Under the pieces are notes generated by a model, which saw nothing but the letters and a program-made list of their open reading frames with translations, was not told the DNA's origin and did not search any database. The position numbers and the translations under genes were made by a program. Source: Rhizomucor pusillus (taxonomy: Eukaryota; Mucoromycota; Mucoromycetes; Mucorales; Lichtheimiaceae). From it: a stretch of DNA of 64,000 nucleotides. Below are positions 33,940 to 44,264 of the stretch, in pieces. The stretch covers positions 62,001 to 126,000 of the forward strand of contig FWWN02000613.1 in the NCBI GenBank assembly GCA_900175165.2. The letters are read 5' to 3'. Numbering within the stretch: position 1 is the stretch's first letter; each line of letters begins with the position of its first letter.

Positions 33940-35080
33940 TCATTGTAATACGTAAAGATTAATCGCTGTAAATATTCTATCAGGTCTGTTGCGTCCTAGT
34001 TCTGGTCGATCCTCGCAAAAGTATTGTGCTGTTCTGCAGTCGCAGCAGGTCACAAGACGACTCGATTCGGTCCCCAGGCTAGAGTCCATTTCGATCTTGA
34101 AAACCTTGTGGGACCTTAGGACTTGTTCAACAATCCCAACTTTGCACACCGAGTCATCCAATATACGAATTCGCAAATTTGCGATATCGTGAGCATCGCT
34201 CTTGTTCTGCAGCTCTTGCTCTAGCGTTTGACCGAAGAGTACAAATCATCATATTGCAAAGATTCGGTTCTGTTGTTGCACATATCGATTTTAAATGCGC
34301 CTCTCTTCAATTCTCCTGTTTCGACAGCCTGGATTCCGCCGAAGTGATGTTTTCCGTTTCATCGCTACAAAGCACATGCTTTAGAGAGTTATCAGAGAAA
34401 CAAGATCCTTACTTATCCGCTGAGATCCAGCGTGGAATCCTCAAAAACAGGCTTGTAAAATAACAGGAAGATGTCATTCTCAGAGAGTTCCCTCCAGGTG
34501 ATTCAGCGACGGTTGCTAGAATGCAAAGATGAACAAGCTATCAAAGAACAATTAACTGAGATAAGAAATCGCGGCAATAGATTTTACCTATAAGTGCGAC
34601 TATATTTAAAAAATCCGGAACTCCTCGTTGTTTTAGGCGATTCCATATAAGCTGCTGTAACAGTCGCGGTAAATGACTAGGGTACTGCTCGTCTAAAAAC
34701 AGTAAAAAAAAATCAACGTCATAATACTCATCAAAGCAATTATTATTCAAAGTATACCTTGAGATCAAGATGTCTTTCGATCGCAGTTGCGCAAGCTTCG
34801 TTCAAGATGCTCACCAAGGTAAGCTCTCCAAAAGCGTAGTCCTCTTGAAACTTCTTCCATCTTTCTTCATTCAACTTCGCTAAATCGGTGTACTTCCAGG
34901 ATAGGTAATAATGGAATTCAAAGAAAGACTAGATACGCTAGGTTACAAAGAAATGCTTAGCAAGATTACATTTTTCAAGGCTTATATAGAAAATCTTTCT
35001 CTGGATATGGAAGCGAGAGTGCAATTTGGTAGATAATTCTTTGTAACGCTTCAGCTCTTGTAAAGACTTGTTACATTAAT
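33940..35080 (-). pseudogene. Unidentified split gene, possibly decayed
   Basis: Consecutive minus-strand protein-like exons can be followed. About 34930-35080 gives QELKRYKELSTKLHSRFHI; 34755-34926 gives FFEFHYYLSWKYTDLAKLNE and ILNEACATAIERHLDLK. After a GTATAC..TTTTAG intron comes DEQYPSHLPRLLQQLIWNRL with GVPDFLNIVALI, then a short exon (VAESPGGNSLRMTSSCYF), and finally 33940-34176 with NLRIRILDDSVCKVGIVEQV and VTCCDCRTAQYFCEDRPEL. No start codon is evident upstream and several inter-exon junctions are not clean, so it may be truncated. I cannot name a family. The CxxC in the last exon is the only motif of note. Confidence 0.4.
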
Positions 35081-35248
35081 CAAAAACAAACACCAAGTAG
35101 AAAGGGAGAAAAATCGTATGGTATATATATACCAATGCAGTTACTGTAGCAGCAACTTTTATGTAAACAAGTATCAATGCAGGAGGAAGAAATAATAATA
35201 TACAAATATGTAATGAAACAAAGAACATGCAGCGAGAATCTCTATTGT

Positions 35249-36897
35249 CTAGTGAATTGTCGTCGCTCCAAATTCTAATTCTTGTTTCTTCTCGCTATCT
35301 TGTTCGAAACCTGCTGCCTTGCGCAGTCTTGATCCAAAGATCTTGAGTAGGAGGAGGAAAACCATGGATAGGTATGTCAAGCCTGTCAAAAGCACAGTTG
35401 TCCAACCGGGACCCAAAGAGTTTACCATGGGGTTGGCAACAAGCGTGAGTACACATGAAAGAATCATGCGAACCAGCGTAGCTGCCGCAGTCACTGTGGC
35501 GCCTTGACCAGGAGCAGCATCGACAATGTACGCGCTGATAGACGTCATGATTTGACACATGCCAAAGTTCTGGATACCAAAGCCGACTATAGCCGTCCAA
35601 TAGCTAAGATTGTAAGTGATGCCCCATCCAAAGAGTAAGAGTCCGAAAGGTATAAAGATGAGTCCAGCCGGCCACAAGTTGAGTGCAAGTCGATCTTCTG
35701 CCTTGTGTCTTCCTCCGCGAGCCCGTCTTGATCGTAGCAAAAGTCGATCCGAAATAAAACCGCTCAAAATTGTTGCGAGCATATTGCCAACACCTGCACC
35801 GAGATAGCTGAGACCTGTGACAGAATGAGTCTTTGTATACATGAAGAAAATAAGAGCTTTTTTGGGGGCTCACCAGTTTGCCAGGCATTGAATCCGTAAT
35901 GTTGTTCCATAAGATCCGGGATAATCGTTTCGACTGCAAACATGCAACCAAATGCAATACCAAGGATAAACGAAGCAACGGCGATAAATGGATGTCGAAG
36001 AAGGAAAACGGTTCGATCGGGTTTATCTTTGGATGCGTAGCCGTCGTAGTAGGAACATTCTTGATCGTTTCTGCGTCCCCAACATCAGCAGCATCGAATT
36101 TAGCGTTGTCGCGGTAAGTTTCCGGATACAAGAAGAAGAGATACAGGAAAACAGCCATGCCGAACGCAAAGCAGAACCAAAACGTTGCTTTCCAAGTCAG
36201 TTCGCTCATGATAAGGAAGCCGCCAATGATAGGACCTAAGATATAAATCATGTTAGTAAATGTAAACAGCAAGCGCAGCAGCAGCAGCAGATCAAAACTC
36301 ACCGATAAGCGGGCCGACAAAGACACCCAAAAAGAATTTGTCAAACGCTGCACCTCGTTCTCAACTGGATAGCAATCAGCAACGACGCCAGCGCCTACAG
36401 ACTGGGCAGCCGAGGAACTGACAGACTGGATACATCGCAGAACAACGAGGCCGCCAATGTTGTTGACCAGAGCGCAGCCAAGTGAAGAAAACGCAAAGAT
36501 GACCATGGAGAGTATCAGGAAAAACCGGCGTATGCGATAATAGTCGGAGAACGAGGCCCAGAATACAGGAGCAATGCCCATGAATAGAATGAACAGCGCA
36601 GCTGTCAACGTAGTGATGATGGAGGATGCATGCAAATCTACAGTGACCTGTGGAATTCCTATTACATTGAAATTGTTATTACATATAGCTTAACATGTTT
36701 ACACAGTGCAAATATAGTATATGTACGTACCTGGAAAATAAATCGTGCTTGAAAATCCAGCGCTGCCTGCACATAGTCCGAGTGTAATGTATGCTTAAAA
36801 GTCGAGGGTCTTCATCGACGGGAGGCCGGATCAGCAACCGAGACTCAACGATGCACCTTAGCCGAGACTTTTCTTGCTGTTTCTGAGGATCAGACAT
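35249..36897 (-). pseudogene. MFS multidrug/drug:H+ antiporter-type transporter with apparent indels
   Basis: Twelve-helix major facilitator of the DHA1 type. Recognisable pieces, in order, are AYITLGLCAGSAGFSSTIYF, VTVDLHASSIITTLTAALFI, APVFWASFSDYYRIRRFFLI (the motif A loop), FFLGVFVGPLIG|PIIGGFL, FWFCFAFGMAVFLYLFFLYP, HPFIAVASFILGIAFGCMFA, LSYLGAGVGNMLATILSGFI and the C-terminal helices to 35249. The reading frame is broken by single-base shifts at about 36350 (between YPVE and RGAAFDKFF), about 36000 (PFSF to RHPFIAV) and near 36790 in the first exon. Introns at 35823-35873, 36236-36300 and 36640-36730 look normal. Either the gene is decaying or the assembly dropped bases. The start at 36897 is tentative. 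Confidence 0.7.
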
Positions 36898-37476
36898 GAA
36901 GACGTTTGGGATAAACTTTGAATGTTAGATCCTCATTTTTTTTATACGTTTCTTTTTTTCTTTCGGTAATATCGGGGCGGTTATTCCGTTCGGTCGTTCG
37001 GCGTCCCCCCAAACATAAGTAACCAGGATTTTGATTACAATCCTGGAATGAAAAAGATAAAAAATATAATAAAATGTATCTGGATGTTTCGATGTATGGT
37101 TGCACTGTATATTCTCCCATAGTTACCATTCAATTGATGAGTTTTCCAAGAGTATCCATGCGCATCGGTCTTAACCCTGGTAGATCCCCGACCCCGAAAC
37201 TGGTATCTCCCCGCCTTAACAACAAAAATGCGTCTGATAACAAAAGGTTGATAGATCACAACATAAAAGGCCGGTTTCTATGCGCGGCTTCTCGCTCTTG
37301 TCTCAATTGCCGGTATACCTGAGGATCATCGTTCAGAAACCTTGAAATGGCCATCAGTGAGTCACCCCGTAGGCCGATTATTATTTTTGTCAACTGCCAC
37401 ATTGACTCTGCATAATCATTGGTGAAGCACTACTTTATATGGTAATCGATTCTCTTTAGGGACTATGCGCAAGTGT
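36898..37476. other. Intergenic, no gene seen
   Basis: It lies between the MFS gene start and the Bub2-type stop. It contains T- and A-rich tracts near 36940-36965. Nothing else recognised. Confidence 0.45.
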
Positions 37477-38807
37477 CTAAGCTTTCCGTCTTCCTAAACT
37501 ATTCATGTAGCTGCGAGCTCCTTTTATAAAGGGCGGAACGTCGTTTTTGGTTGTTAAGGTAGTGCTATCATGTTGCGGTATCCCTGCTGTGCCAACGTGC
37601 ACACCGAGTTCCTCCGCTATAGATTCGTCGTAGAGATGTCTCACGAGTTTTTCATACAAGTCTGGGGGTAATCGTTTGCAAGACGAGACAGCGAGAGGAA
37701 CGATAGCGTCAGCCTTGAGCGGCGGCAGTTTACGCAGGACCTTGGCCGGGCTTATTATTATTATTATTGTCAAGGTAAAGTTAACAAACACGACGTCAAC
37801 GCAAAATGAACGCTGCTGTCCTCTCATACCTTAAACTTTCCATAAGCTCTTCGCGGATAAGTGCCAGTTGAGCAATAATGTACAGTATATTCAAATGGAA
37901 TCCAAATGCAAACATGATATCCCACAACCGTAGTAGCTCGGACAACGGTGGCGTGCATGCGGAGAACGTCAACACAGCTAACGAACGTCAGCAGATGTAA
38001 ACTGTGTTTTTGTGGGTGATAGCACTTACAGGGAAACGCATACATGTTTGCAGTCAGACCTTTGCCAAGTAGAAAGCCATATAGCTCTGGGTCCAAGACA
38101 CGTAAGCAGATATCGACCAACTTGATACCGCAGTGGACTCCTTTCAGCGTTGGCAGGACATACAGCGGACACCATTTCCAGATAAATGTTGAGAACGCAA
38201 AGAATGCTTCCATTTCTGGCAGGACCATCAAGAATGGTGCCGCCAGAACGTTCATGCCTTGGACATATGTCAACTCTAGGTTGGACCTCTGCAGTTTCGA
38301 GCGCAGCTGCATTTCCTCAGAAGTATCGTTGGCCTTGTCATCTATTATTATTTTTTTCCTACAACTGTCAGAACTGAAAAGAAAACAGCAAAATTCTACT
38401 GACCAACGGACCTTTCTTGCTCACCCACACAAAAGCATTGAGAACACGGATAAGCATGTCATCTGATACGTGTTCGCGGAAATACGCATCGGTCGCCATC
38501 GTCCTGAATGTGTCGTCGCGGATTTTGCTATCCATTGGACTTGGTCCGCGGTGTATAAGGTTAATGTAGCAAGATGCCGATACGTCCAAAAGACGGAGCA
38601 TCACTTTCCACGCCAGCGCTCGATACTGTCATATTTTTGTAAGTTGATGATCGTAGCTTGCTTTAACAAGGAGTGTGCTATACTTGCCTCCTCGGGTATA
38701 GGGGTGGTTAGAACCATCCACCGCAAATCTACTAGGCTTTCCTCTGCATCTTTTACGCTGGCGTGATGCTTCGTCAAGATTTTTACAATGTCTTTTTTGA
38801 TAGACAT
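37477..38807 (-). CDS. BUB2: Bub2/Cdc16-type TBC-domain GTPase-activating protein
   Basis: Catalytic-type subunit of the two-component GAP that restrains the Tem1/Spg1 GTPase at the spindle pole (mitotic exit/septation control). It starts at ATG 38807 (MSIKKDIVKILTKHHASVKD) with EESLVDLRWMVLTTPIPEEA. The TBC domain follows: RLLDVSASCYINLIHRGPSP then KIRDDTFRTMATDAYFREHV with the catalytic Arg region IRDDxxR, MLIRVLNAFVW, YVQGMNVLAAPFLMVLPEME with the YxQG Gln finger, and LWDIMFAFGFHLNILYIIAQ. The tail KVLRKLPPLKADAIVPLAVS ends GRRKA with TAG at 37477. RGPS after the TBC start and DDTFRT are typical of Bub2/Cdc16 rather than Gyp-type TBC proteins. Short introns, one with a TTATTA repeat; no disruption seen. 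Confidence 0.88.
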
Positions 38808-38944
38808 GAAAAGAGACAAGGAAAAAAGAAACTTGAGGCGTGGAAAACACAACAAATGCAAGAATATACATATATATATTTACATAACTGTTTGAACAAT
38901 GAAGCGAGTAGAAAAGAAAAATAGAATCATTGAAGGAATCATGG

Positions 38945-39734
38945 TTATCTTTGTTGTTGTTGCTGTTCCATATTTGGACGAAATCGTTTGTGTCTCGCCC
39001 CATCTTGCTCAAATGGTCGCTTTGGACGGTTTCCATGGTTGAATCCTCTTGGTTTGGGACTACCTCCACGTCCACGTCCTCGAAAGTTTGGATTTGCAGC
39101 TAAACCTATCTGGTTGTGGTGATGGTGTGTTTCGTTGATTTGAGCTTGCACCGATGGTGGTGGCACAGTCGGTGGTGGTCGCATCGCAGGTGCAGGAACG
39201 TTTTCCGCGATGGGCTCTGGTTGTGTGTGTACGTAGGTCTCAGAGTAATTCGGCTTTTCCGCAAAGATCATGGTATCTTGACCTATTCGTTTTACACGTG
39301 CCGCGCGCCAAACTGTAATTTGAAGATGTCCTTTACGAAACTGGCATCGTCTTGACGAATTTTTCGTTAATAATCGAAGAGTTCAATGGGTCGCGTGCGC
39401 CAACTTACCCTCCCGATACACGCAATATATCCCCACTACGTATCGCCTGTGCCCTTGCTCCCCAAATATACATGAATATAGATCCTGTCTTGTCAGCCAC
39501 AAGCAGCTTGTGAATCTCGTCCTGATTGTTACGGACGACAACGGGCTCCAGATCTGCGGATGGAACGAACGGGCGATCAGTGACTTGTCTTTGTGTGTAT
39601 GCTTCCATTTCTTTTTTTTTTTTTTTTNNNNNNNNNNNNNNTTTTGCGCTACCTCTTTGCAAAACAATGACCTCACAGTCAAAATCCTTTGCCTCTGGAG
39701 ACAAGTCCTTGAGCAATAAAAAGTTACTTGTCAT
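38945..39734 (-). CDS. SOSS-B/NABP-type single-stranded-DNA-binding OB-fold protein
   Basis: It starts at ATG 39734 (MTSNFLLLKDLSPEAKDFDC then EVIVLQR). After an intron containing the 14-N gap come DLEPVVVRNNQDEIHKLLVA, DKTGSIFMYIWGARAQAI and SGDILRVSGG, the single OB fold of human SSB1/NABP2. A further exon holds the LFGARHV strand, and the last exon begins GQDTMIFAEKPNYSETY, matching FxMVFSExPNFSEP of SOSS-B. The tail is Pro-rich, then RGRGRGGSPKPRGF (an RGG-like patch), then Gln-rich (MEQQQQQR). In animals this protein works in the SOSS complex at double-strand breaks. No other SOSS subunit is in the window. Confidence 0.85.
39628..39641. other. Assembly gap (14 N) inside an intron
   Basis: Short N run after a T-tract of about 17 bases, in the first intron of the SOSS-B-type gene. 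Probably a homopolymer that could not be resolved. Confidence 0.95.
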
Positions 39735-39895
39735 TCCGTGAAATCTGTCGATTGGTCGTTTGCAGCATCGATCAGTTTTGGCAGGAAAACCAAAAGGAGG
39801 TCGTTGTGTCCGTGCTCCGCCGAAATAGAATGTTGGTGCATAATCTATCTGTTCACGAACATGACAAACAGTTTTGCGTTGTAGCAGAGATTATC

Positions 39896-39937
39896 ATTGA
39901 CATTATTATTAATATTATTATAATTATTATTAATATT
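39896..39937. repeat. ATT/AAT microsatellite
   Basis: Imperfect TTA/ATT trinucleotide repeat that covers the stop codon region of the GH125 gene; the TAA stop at 39936-39938 (minus) falls at its edge. Confidence 0.8.
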
Positions 39938-42112
39938 ACTCTTTAAAAATTAAGTACGGTCTTTCCTTTGCAATCTTTAAAATGGCCTGTCCAAACAGAC
40001 CATTTACCCATGCAAACCATGGACGGGTATACTTTTCCTTGTCTAGTAGTATGGCAGATTTTTTACCGTTAGCATACGGTCAGAATTAGCATTTATCCAG
40101 AAGAAGAAATAATCAGTTTACCATCATCGTACACATTAACTGACTCGTGGATCAAGCCTGTTCCATCTGTAGAGTGCAATATAATATCCAGGGCTTCTTT
40201 GATTTCGGCATCATCTTGAGACGATAATATCTAAAAAGTCCACGCAACAAAGTAAGACACACTACCATCCAAAATATAGCCACTGGGTCTCCGGTTTGTT
40301 ACCCTAACGATCTGTGACATTGGCCATGCATAGTCAAGACCTATGTGCGGGCCACCGATGCCTCTTGCGCGCGGTCCTGAAAAATAGTACGGATTATCCC
40401 TTGAGAGCACAAGTTTCCGCGTGCTTTGATAAATGGGATCCATGGGATCAATGAAACCAATCATGCTAAGCGATAGCAAGGATGGCATGTTGGCATCATC
40501 CATGATTAAGGTTGAACCGTATCCATCCACTTCAACTAGTAGTTGAAGAATTTAAAAATCAAACTTCGCAGCACGGGTGTCACTACTCTTACATGCAAAA
40601 ACCTTGTCGTATCCTGGCACAGTTGTAATTCCGTACGTGAAGATAGCATCGCGGATTTCTTTAGAAAGCGCCTGGGTTTCGTTCGCCATGACCTGCATCC
40701 GCTGCTTCTGCTTGCTGCTACGCTCCGCTGTCTTCTCAAGTAGTTGTGACACATGACCAAGCTCCACAGAGATCATGGCGTTCCCGGGGATAAAGAATGG
40801 ATACACCGTAGCATCGTCTGACGGACGAAATAGACTCTTGACCATTCCCGTGCGCTTCACCGGATTGCCTCGACCATCCAAGAACTGTGTTTCTGTGGGT
40901 CGGTCAGTCTGTTGCGAGAATGTGTAAAATGTATCGAGTGGTTTGCCCGTGGCAGGGTCAAATGTCGGCTCCTGCTGCTCCTTGACGGTTTTGATGACTT
41001 GGTCCACTGCATCCAACCAAACCGTGCTATCTACAAATGAATCGTCACCTGTTGTCGACCAGTAATTGTACGATAAACTCAGGAACGATGCAAGCGAATC
41101 GACTTCCCATTTACGCTCGTAAACTTTTATGCAAGAAAAAAATGATTAAATTAGTTAGTGAGTCTATTCTGGCGCAAATCCTTAGGGAGAACAGCAAAGA
41201 ATAAATGGGCCTTACCTCCCTCTTTCATCGGAACCTCACGTCTCGAAAGGTTGCTGTAGCTATTTCTAGCCAAGGCATCCATTGACGCTGGCTCGTTGAA
41301 TGCATTGGCGTAAGGATCCAACTGAATAAATTGCGCCTGCATGTAGATAGCTCCGAGAAACAGTCGTTTAAGGTTCCAATCTTGGTTGACGTATTCAAGA
41401 TACGGCATGAGTTGGTTCGCAGAATCCCTTAGCCACATGGCGTTGATGTCTCCCGTGATAATGAATGCAAGAGGGTTGCAGTCCGTTGCTGTTTGGTTGT
41501 TCAAGCAGGCCACGCCTTGTATAGTGGTATCCAGGGTGTTTGGAAAGGCATTCGTAAATAACCTAGCAAGGTCAACGTTTGCCATCTGGTGACAATTAAT
41601 ATATCAAAGAGTTAACATTGAAGCATTTCTGTCAAGTACCTTGGATGAAATAGTGTCGATGACGGTGTTAATAACATCACTAGTAAATTTGCGACATGCT
41701 TCGATGGGTCTTTGAAACGAAAGGTTCAATGGACCACCGCTTCCAGGTTCATGAAAGCTTTTGGCATAGCTGTATACGTAGCCAGAAAGGAGGCGAAGCT
41801 GTTACTTTTTATTGCAGCTAAACACCATCATTTTCTCGAGGAGACTCACTCTGCATAGTTGCTCGGGCAGTCCTGTGGCATAGTGAAGACGGGTTCCTGA
41901 CGAGGATATGTGCACTCAAAGGTGATCCAGGAAGGTGCAGAAGGTGACGGTCGAAAGCAAAAGAGGACAGAAGCCCAAAATGATAGAATGATTACGGACG
42001 TTGCAGCAGCAGCGAGCAACTTTATATACTGGTCGCGGTTTCGAACGTCATGCCCCTGAGGAGCAGGTGAAGGAGAAATCATTTGAGTATACGACGGCAG
42101 CGGGCGGACCAT
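39936..42112 (-). CDS. GH125 exo-alpha-1,6-mannosidase-type protein (Mug157 family)
   Basis: It starts at ATG 42112. Cytosolic N-terminus, then a single signal-anchor (YIKLLAAAATSVIILSFWAS then VLFCF, about residues 28-52), so a type II membrane protein of the secretory path. The catalytic region shows AFIITGDINAMWLRDSANQL, LKRLFLGAIYMQAQFIQLDP, YANAFNEPA, FFIPGNAMISVELGHVSQLL, GYGSTLIMDDANMPSLLSLS, GIGGPHIGLDYAWPMSQIVR and TRPWFAWVNGLFGQAILKIA, ending ERPYLIFKE with TAA at 39936. These are the conserved blocks of GH125 (DUF1237), metal-independent mannosidases acting on alpha-1,6-linked mannose; fission-yeast Mug157 is a member. Six or so introns splice in frame, e.g. IVR|ILSSQDD and KVFA|FEVDG. 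Substrate in this fungus is unknown. Confidence 0.9.
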
Positions 42113-42243
42113 GAGGGCTGGGGGCGGCAGAGGAGAGAGGGAGTGGGCAACGAGACAAAAGTAATATTAAAAAACAAAAAAGCAAATAAAATAAATGAGC
42201 CCTGTGAGAGACAGAGTGGCGACGCTAATCCATGTTTGGTGGT

Positions 42244-43534
42244 CTACACAGTAATTTTCCAAAAGACTATGCGTCGGCTCAGATACCGCGTGATCTCTCG
42301 TAGCTGAGGGCCAACGAATCCGATTAATGCATAAGCGACAGGTGACCGACGTCTCCACAATATCAGGAACAGGAGCATAAGCAGTAGGCAGTTGATGATC
42401 GTGTGCTTGGCAACGGTCTTGAACAGGCGCTTCCATGACCACCGCAGGCGTTTCTTCCGCTGCTCACGCTCACCGATTGTCTTGTATAACATGTCAAGCT
42501 GTTCTGCAAGTACAGCGACCTCTGTCTGAAGACTCTCAAGTGCCTTGTTGTCGGTCATCGGAGCGGCAAAATAGGGATGCTGTGATGGCGAAGTTAAAGC
42601 CATGGATGCTGTAGCTGCAGCTACTTCGCGGTCGATAGTATCCGCATCGGAACTTGTGTCTGCAAGAAAATCCATGGGTCTGACAAAATTTCGGGCAGAT
42701 GGAGGAGAATATATCGTATGGGATCTTTTTCGTATATCTTTTTGGTTGCTGACATGGTTGTGATGATGTTGCTGACGGTAGTCTTGATGCGGTGAAGGTT
42801 CGGGTGTGATGGGGTAGTCCTGTCGGATGAACGGAGACTGTTCCGGAAAAACTGAAGAATGACTTTCTAGTTGGTGAGGACCTAGATGACCAAGGTAGTA
42901 TTCTTCCTTTTCGCCTTCCTTTGGATCCCACATATCTACAATTGATCCTGCATACGTTGCAAGTTAATACATATTCAAGATTCTGATGATGATACGATAG
43001 ATGCATTACTTTCTCCATCATCTGCTGCTCCAGTCTCACCCATCTCGATATATTGTAGTGATTCTGCAAGTGCAGGCGCTTGCTCGTGTTGTGGATATCG
43101 ATTTAGAAACTGGTAACCAAGGGACAAGATTGCATAATTAATTATACATCGTACAAGAAATGCTGCTTACAATATTACTTATGTACATACCTCCACCAAT
43201 AATTCTATTAGCGTATTCACATATAGTCTCTGGGCTTCTATAGGACTCAATCCTCGTCGACGCTCCCATGATTTCCTATGAACAAGGTAAGGAAACTGCC
43301 CGGCAAAACTAAGAGAGTGCGGATAGCATACCATTTTGCATATTGGACCATTTGACGAGTAGATGGTCTTGGAGTATTGCAGTCGCCTTCAGTGGCCTGC
43401 TTGTATAATCCATATAGATTAAGCTTCTCATTTGCTGTTGGTTGCAACGCGCCCCGATCTGGCAGTGCTCTGACGACTGCAAGCGCTCTACAAAAGCGCA
43501 GCTGAATGTTATAAGACATAGACGACAAAGACAT
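42244..43534 (-). CDS. Tail-anchored acyl-CoA-binding protein (ACBD5-like)
   Basis: N-terminal acyl-CoA-binding domain: YNIQLRFCRALAVVRALPD, then LQPTANEKLNLYGLYKQATE and GDCNTPRPSTRQMVQYAKW, split by an intron (KW|KSWERRRGLSPIEAQRLYV). This holds the YGLYKQAT and KW residues that contact acyl-CoA. A His/Gln- and Pro-rich linker and a coiled-coil stretch (ALESLQTEVAVLAEQLDMLY) follow. A hydrophobic helix near the C-terminus (IINCLLLMLLFLILW) is followed by a basic RRR, with about 35 residues after it. The layout matches ACBD5/Atg37-type proteins of the peroxisome or ER membrane. Peroxisomal location is inference. Start at 43534; an internal ATG five codons later (MSYNIQ) is equally possible. 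Confidence 0.82.
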
Positions 43535-44264
43535 GGGTTACGCGTGAGGAAATTTAGAGAATGACTAAAGGTAAAGCTGTAATAAGAAGAAGCATGACAG
43601 TCTTCAAATGGAAAAGCACGTGAGTTACAGTAAAGCTGGCTTTTTTTTTTTTTAATTCATGAAGGATGCTCCGGATAATATCTCTAGCTGTGTTTCGATA
43701 CAATTGTCTTACTCGCTATCGATATGATACAAAGCATTGCAAGGGCTTGCCTTTGGCATTAATTGAAGCTTCGAACTACCAGGTCTCGTGGCATTGACTA
43801 AAGCATGAACGCATCAGGCAGATTCCAATCCATGCAACTCCGGCGAGCTGTTTGGTGATGTCTGTCAAAAATCATGCGTTTAATTCCAAACAACTGTGCT
43901 CGTCGACAGTTTTGGTTGTCTTCTTTTAGATTATCGCTTGCTTTCTCAACAAACTGATATCATATAAGTTTGTAGGTTATGAAATGTTTGAACCATGAGG
44001 ATTTGCCTGACGACGATCTGATAGTCCCTGCCTGTTAATTCTAGCAATAATAATATATTGTTGATCTGCAGTTTTTGTTTTCTTCTTATCGTAATTCATT
44101 ACCTACTTGCAATGCATCTACTTGATCGCTATCCCTCTTTACAGTCTGCGTTATCTTTTAACTGACCTCAGGCGGTGTCTCGGACGCCACTCCGTCGTCT
44201 CGTTCCTGTTAAATAATTGTCGCAGTGGTGTGTGTGCCTTACTCTCAATGCTACAGAATTTACA
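43535..44264. promoter_or_regulatory. Divergent intergenic region
   Basis: About 730 bp between the divergent ACBP and RING-BRCT genes. AT-rich with a T-tract at about 43641-43653. No gene recognised. Confidence 0.4.
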
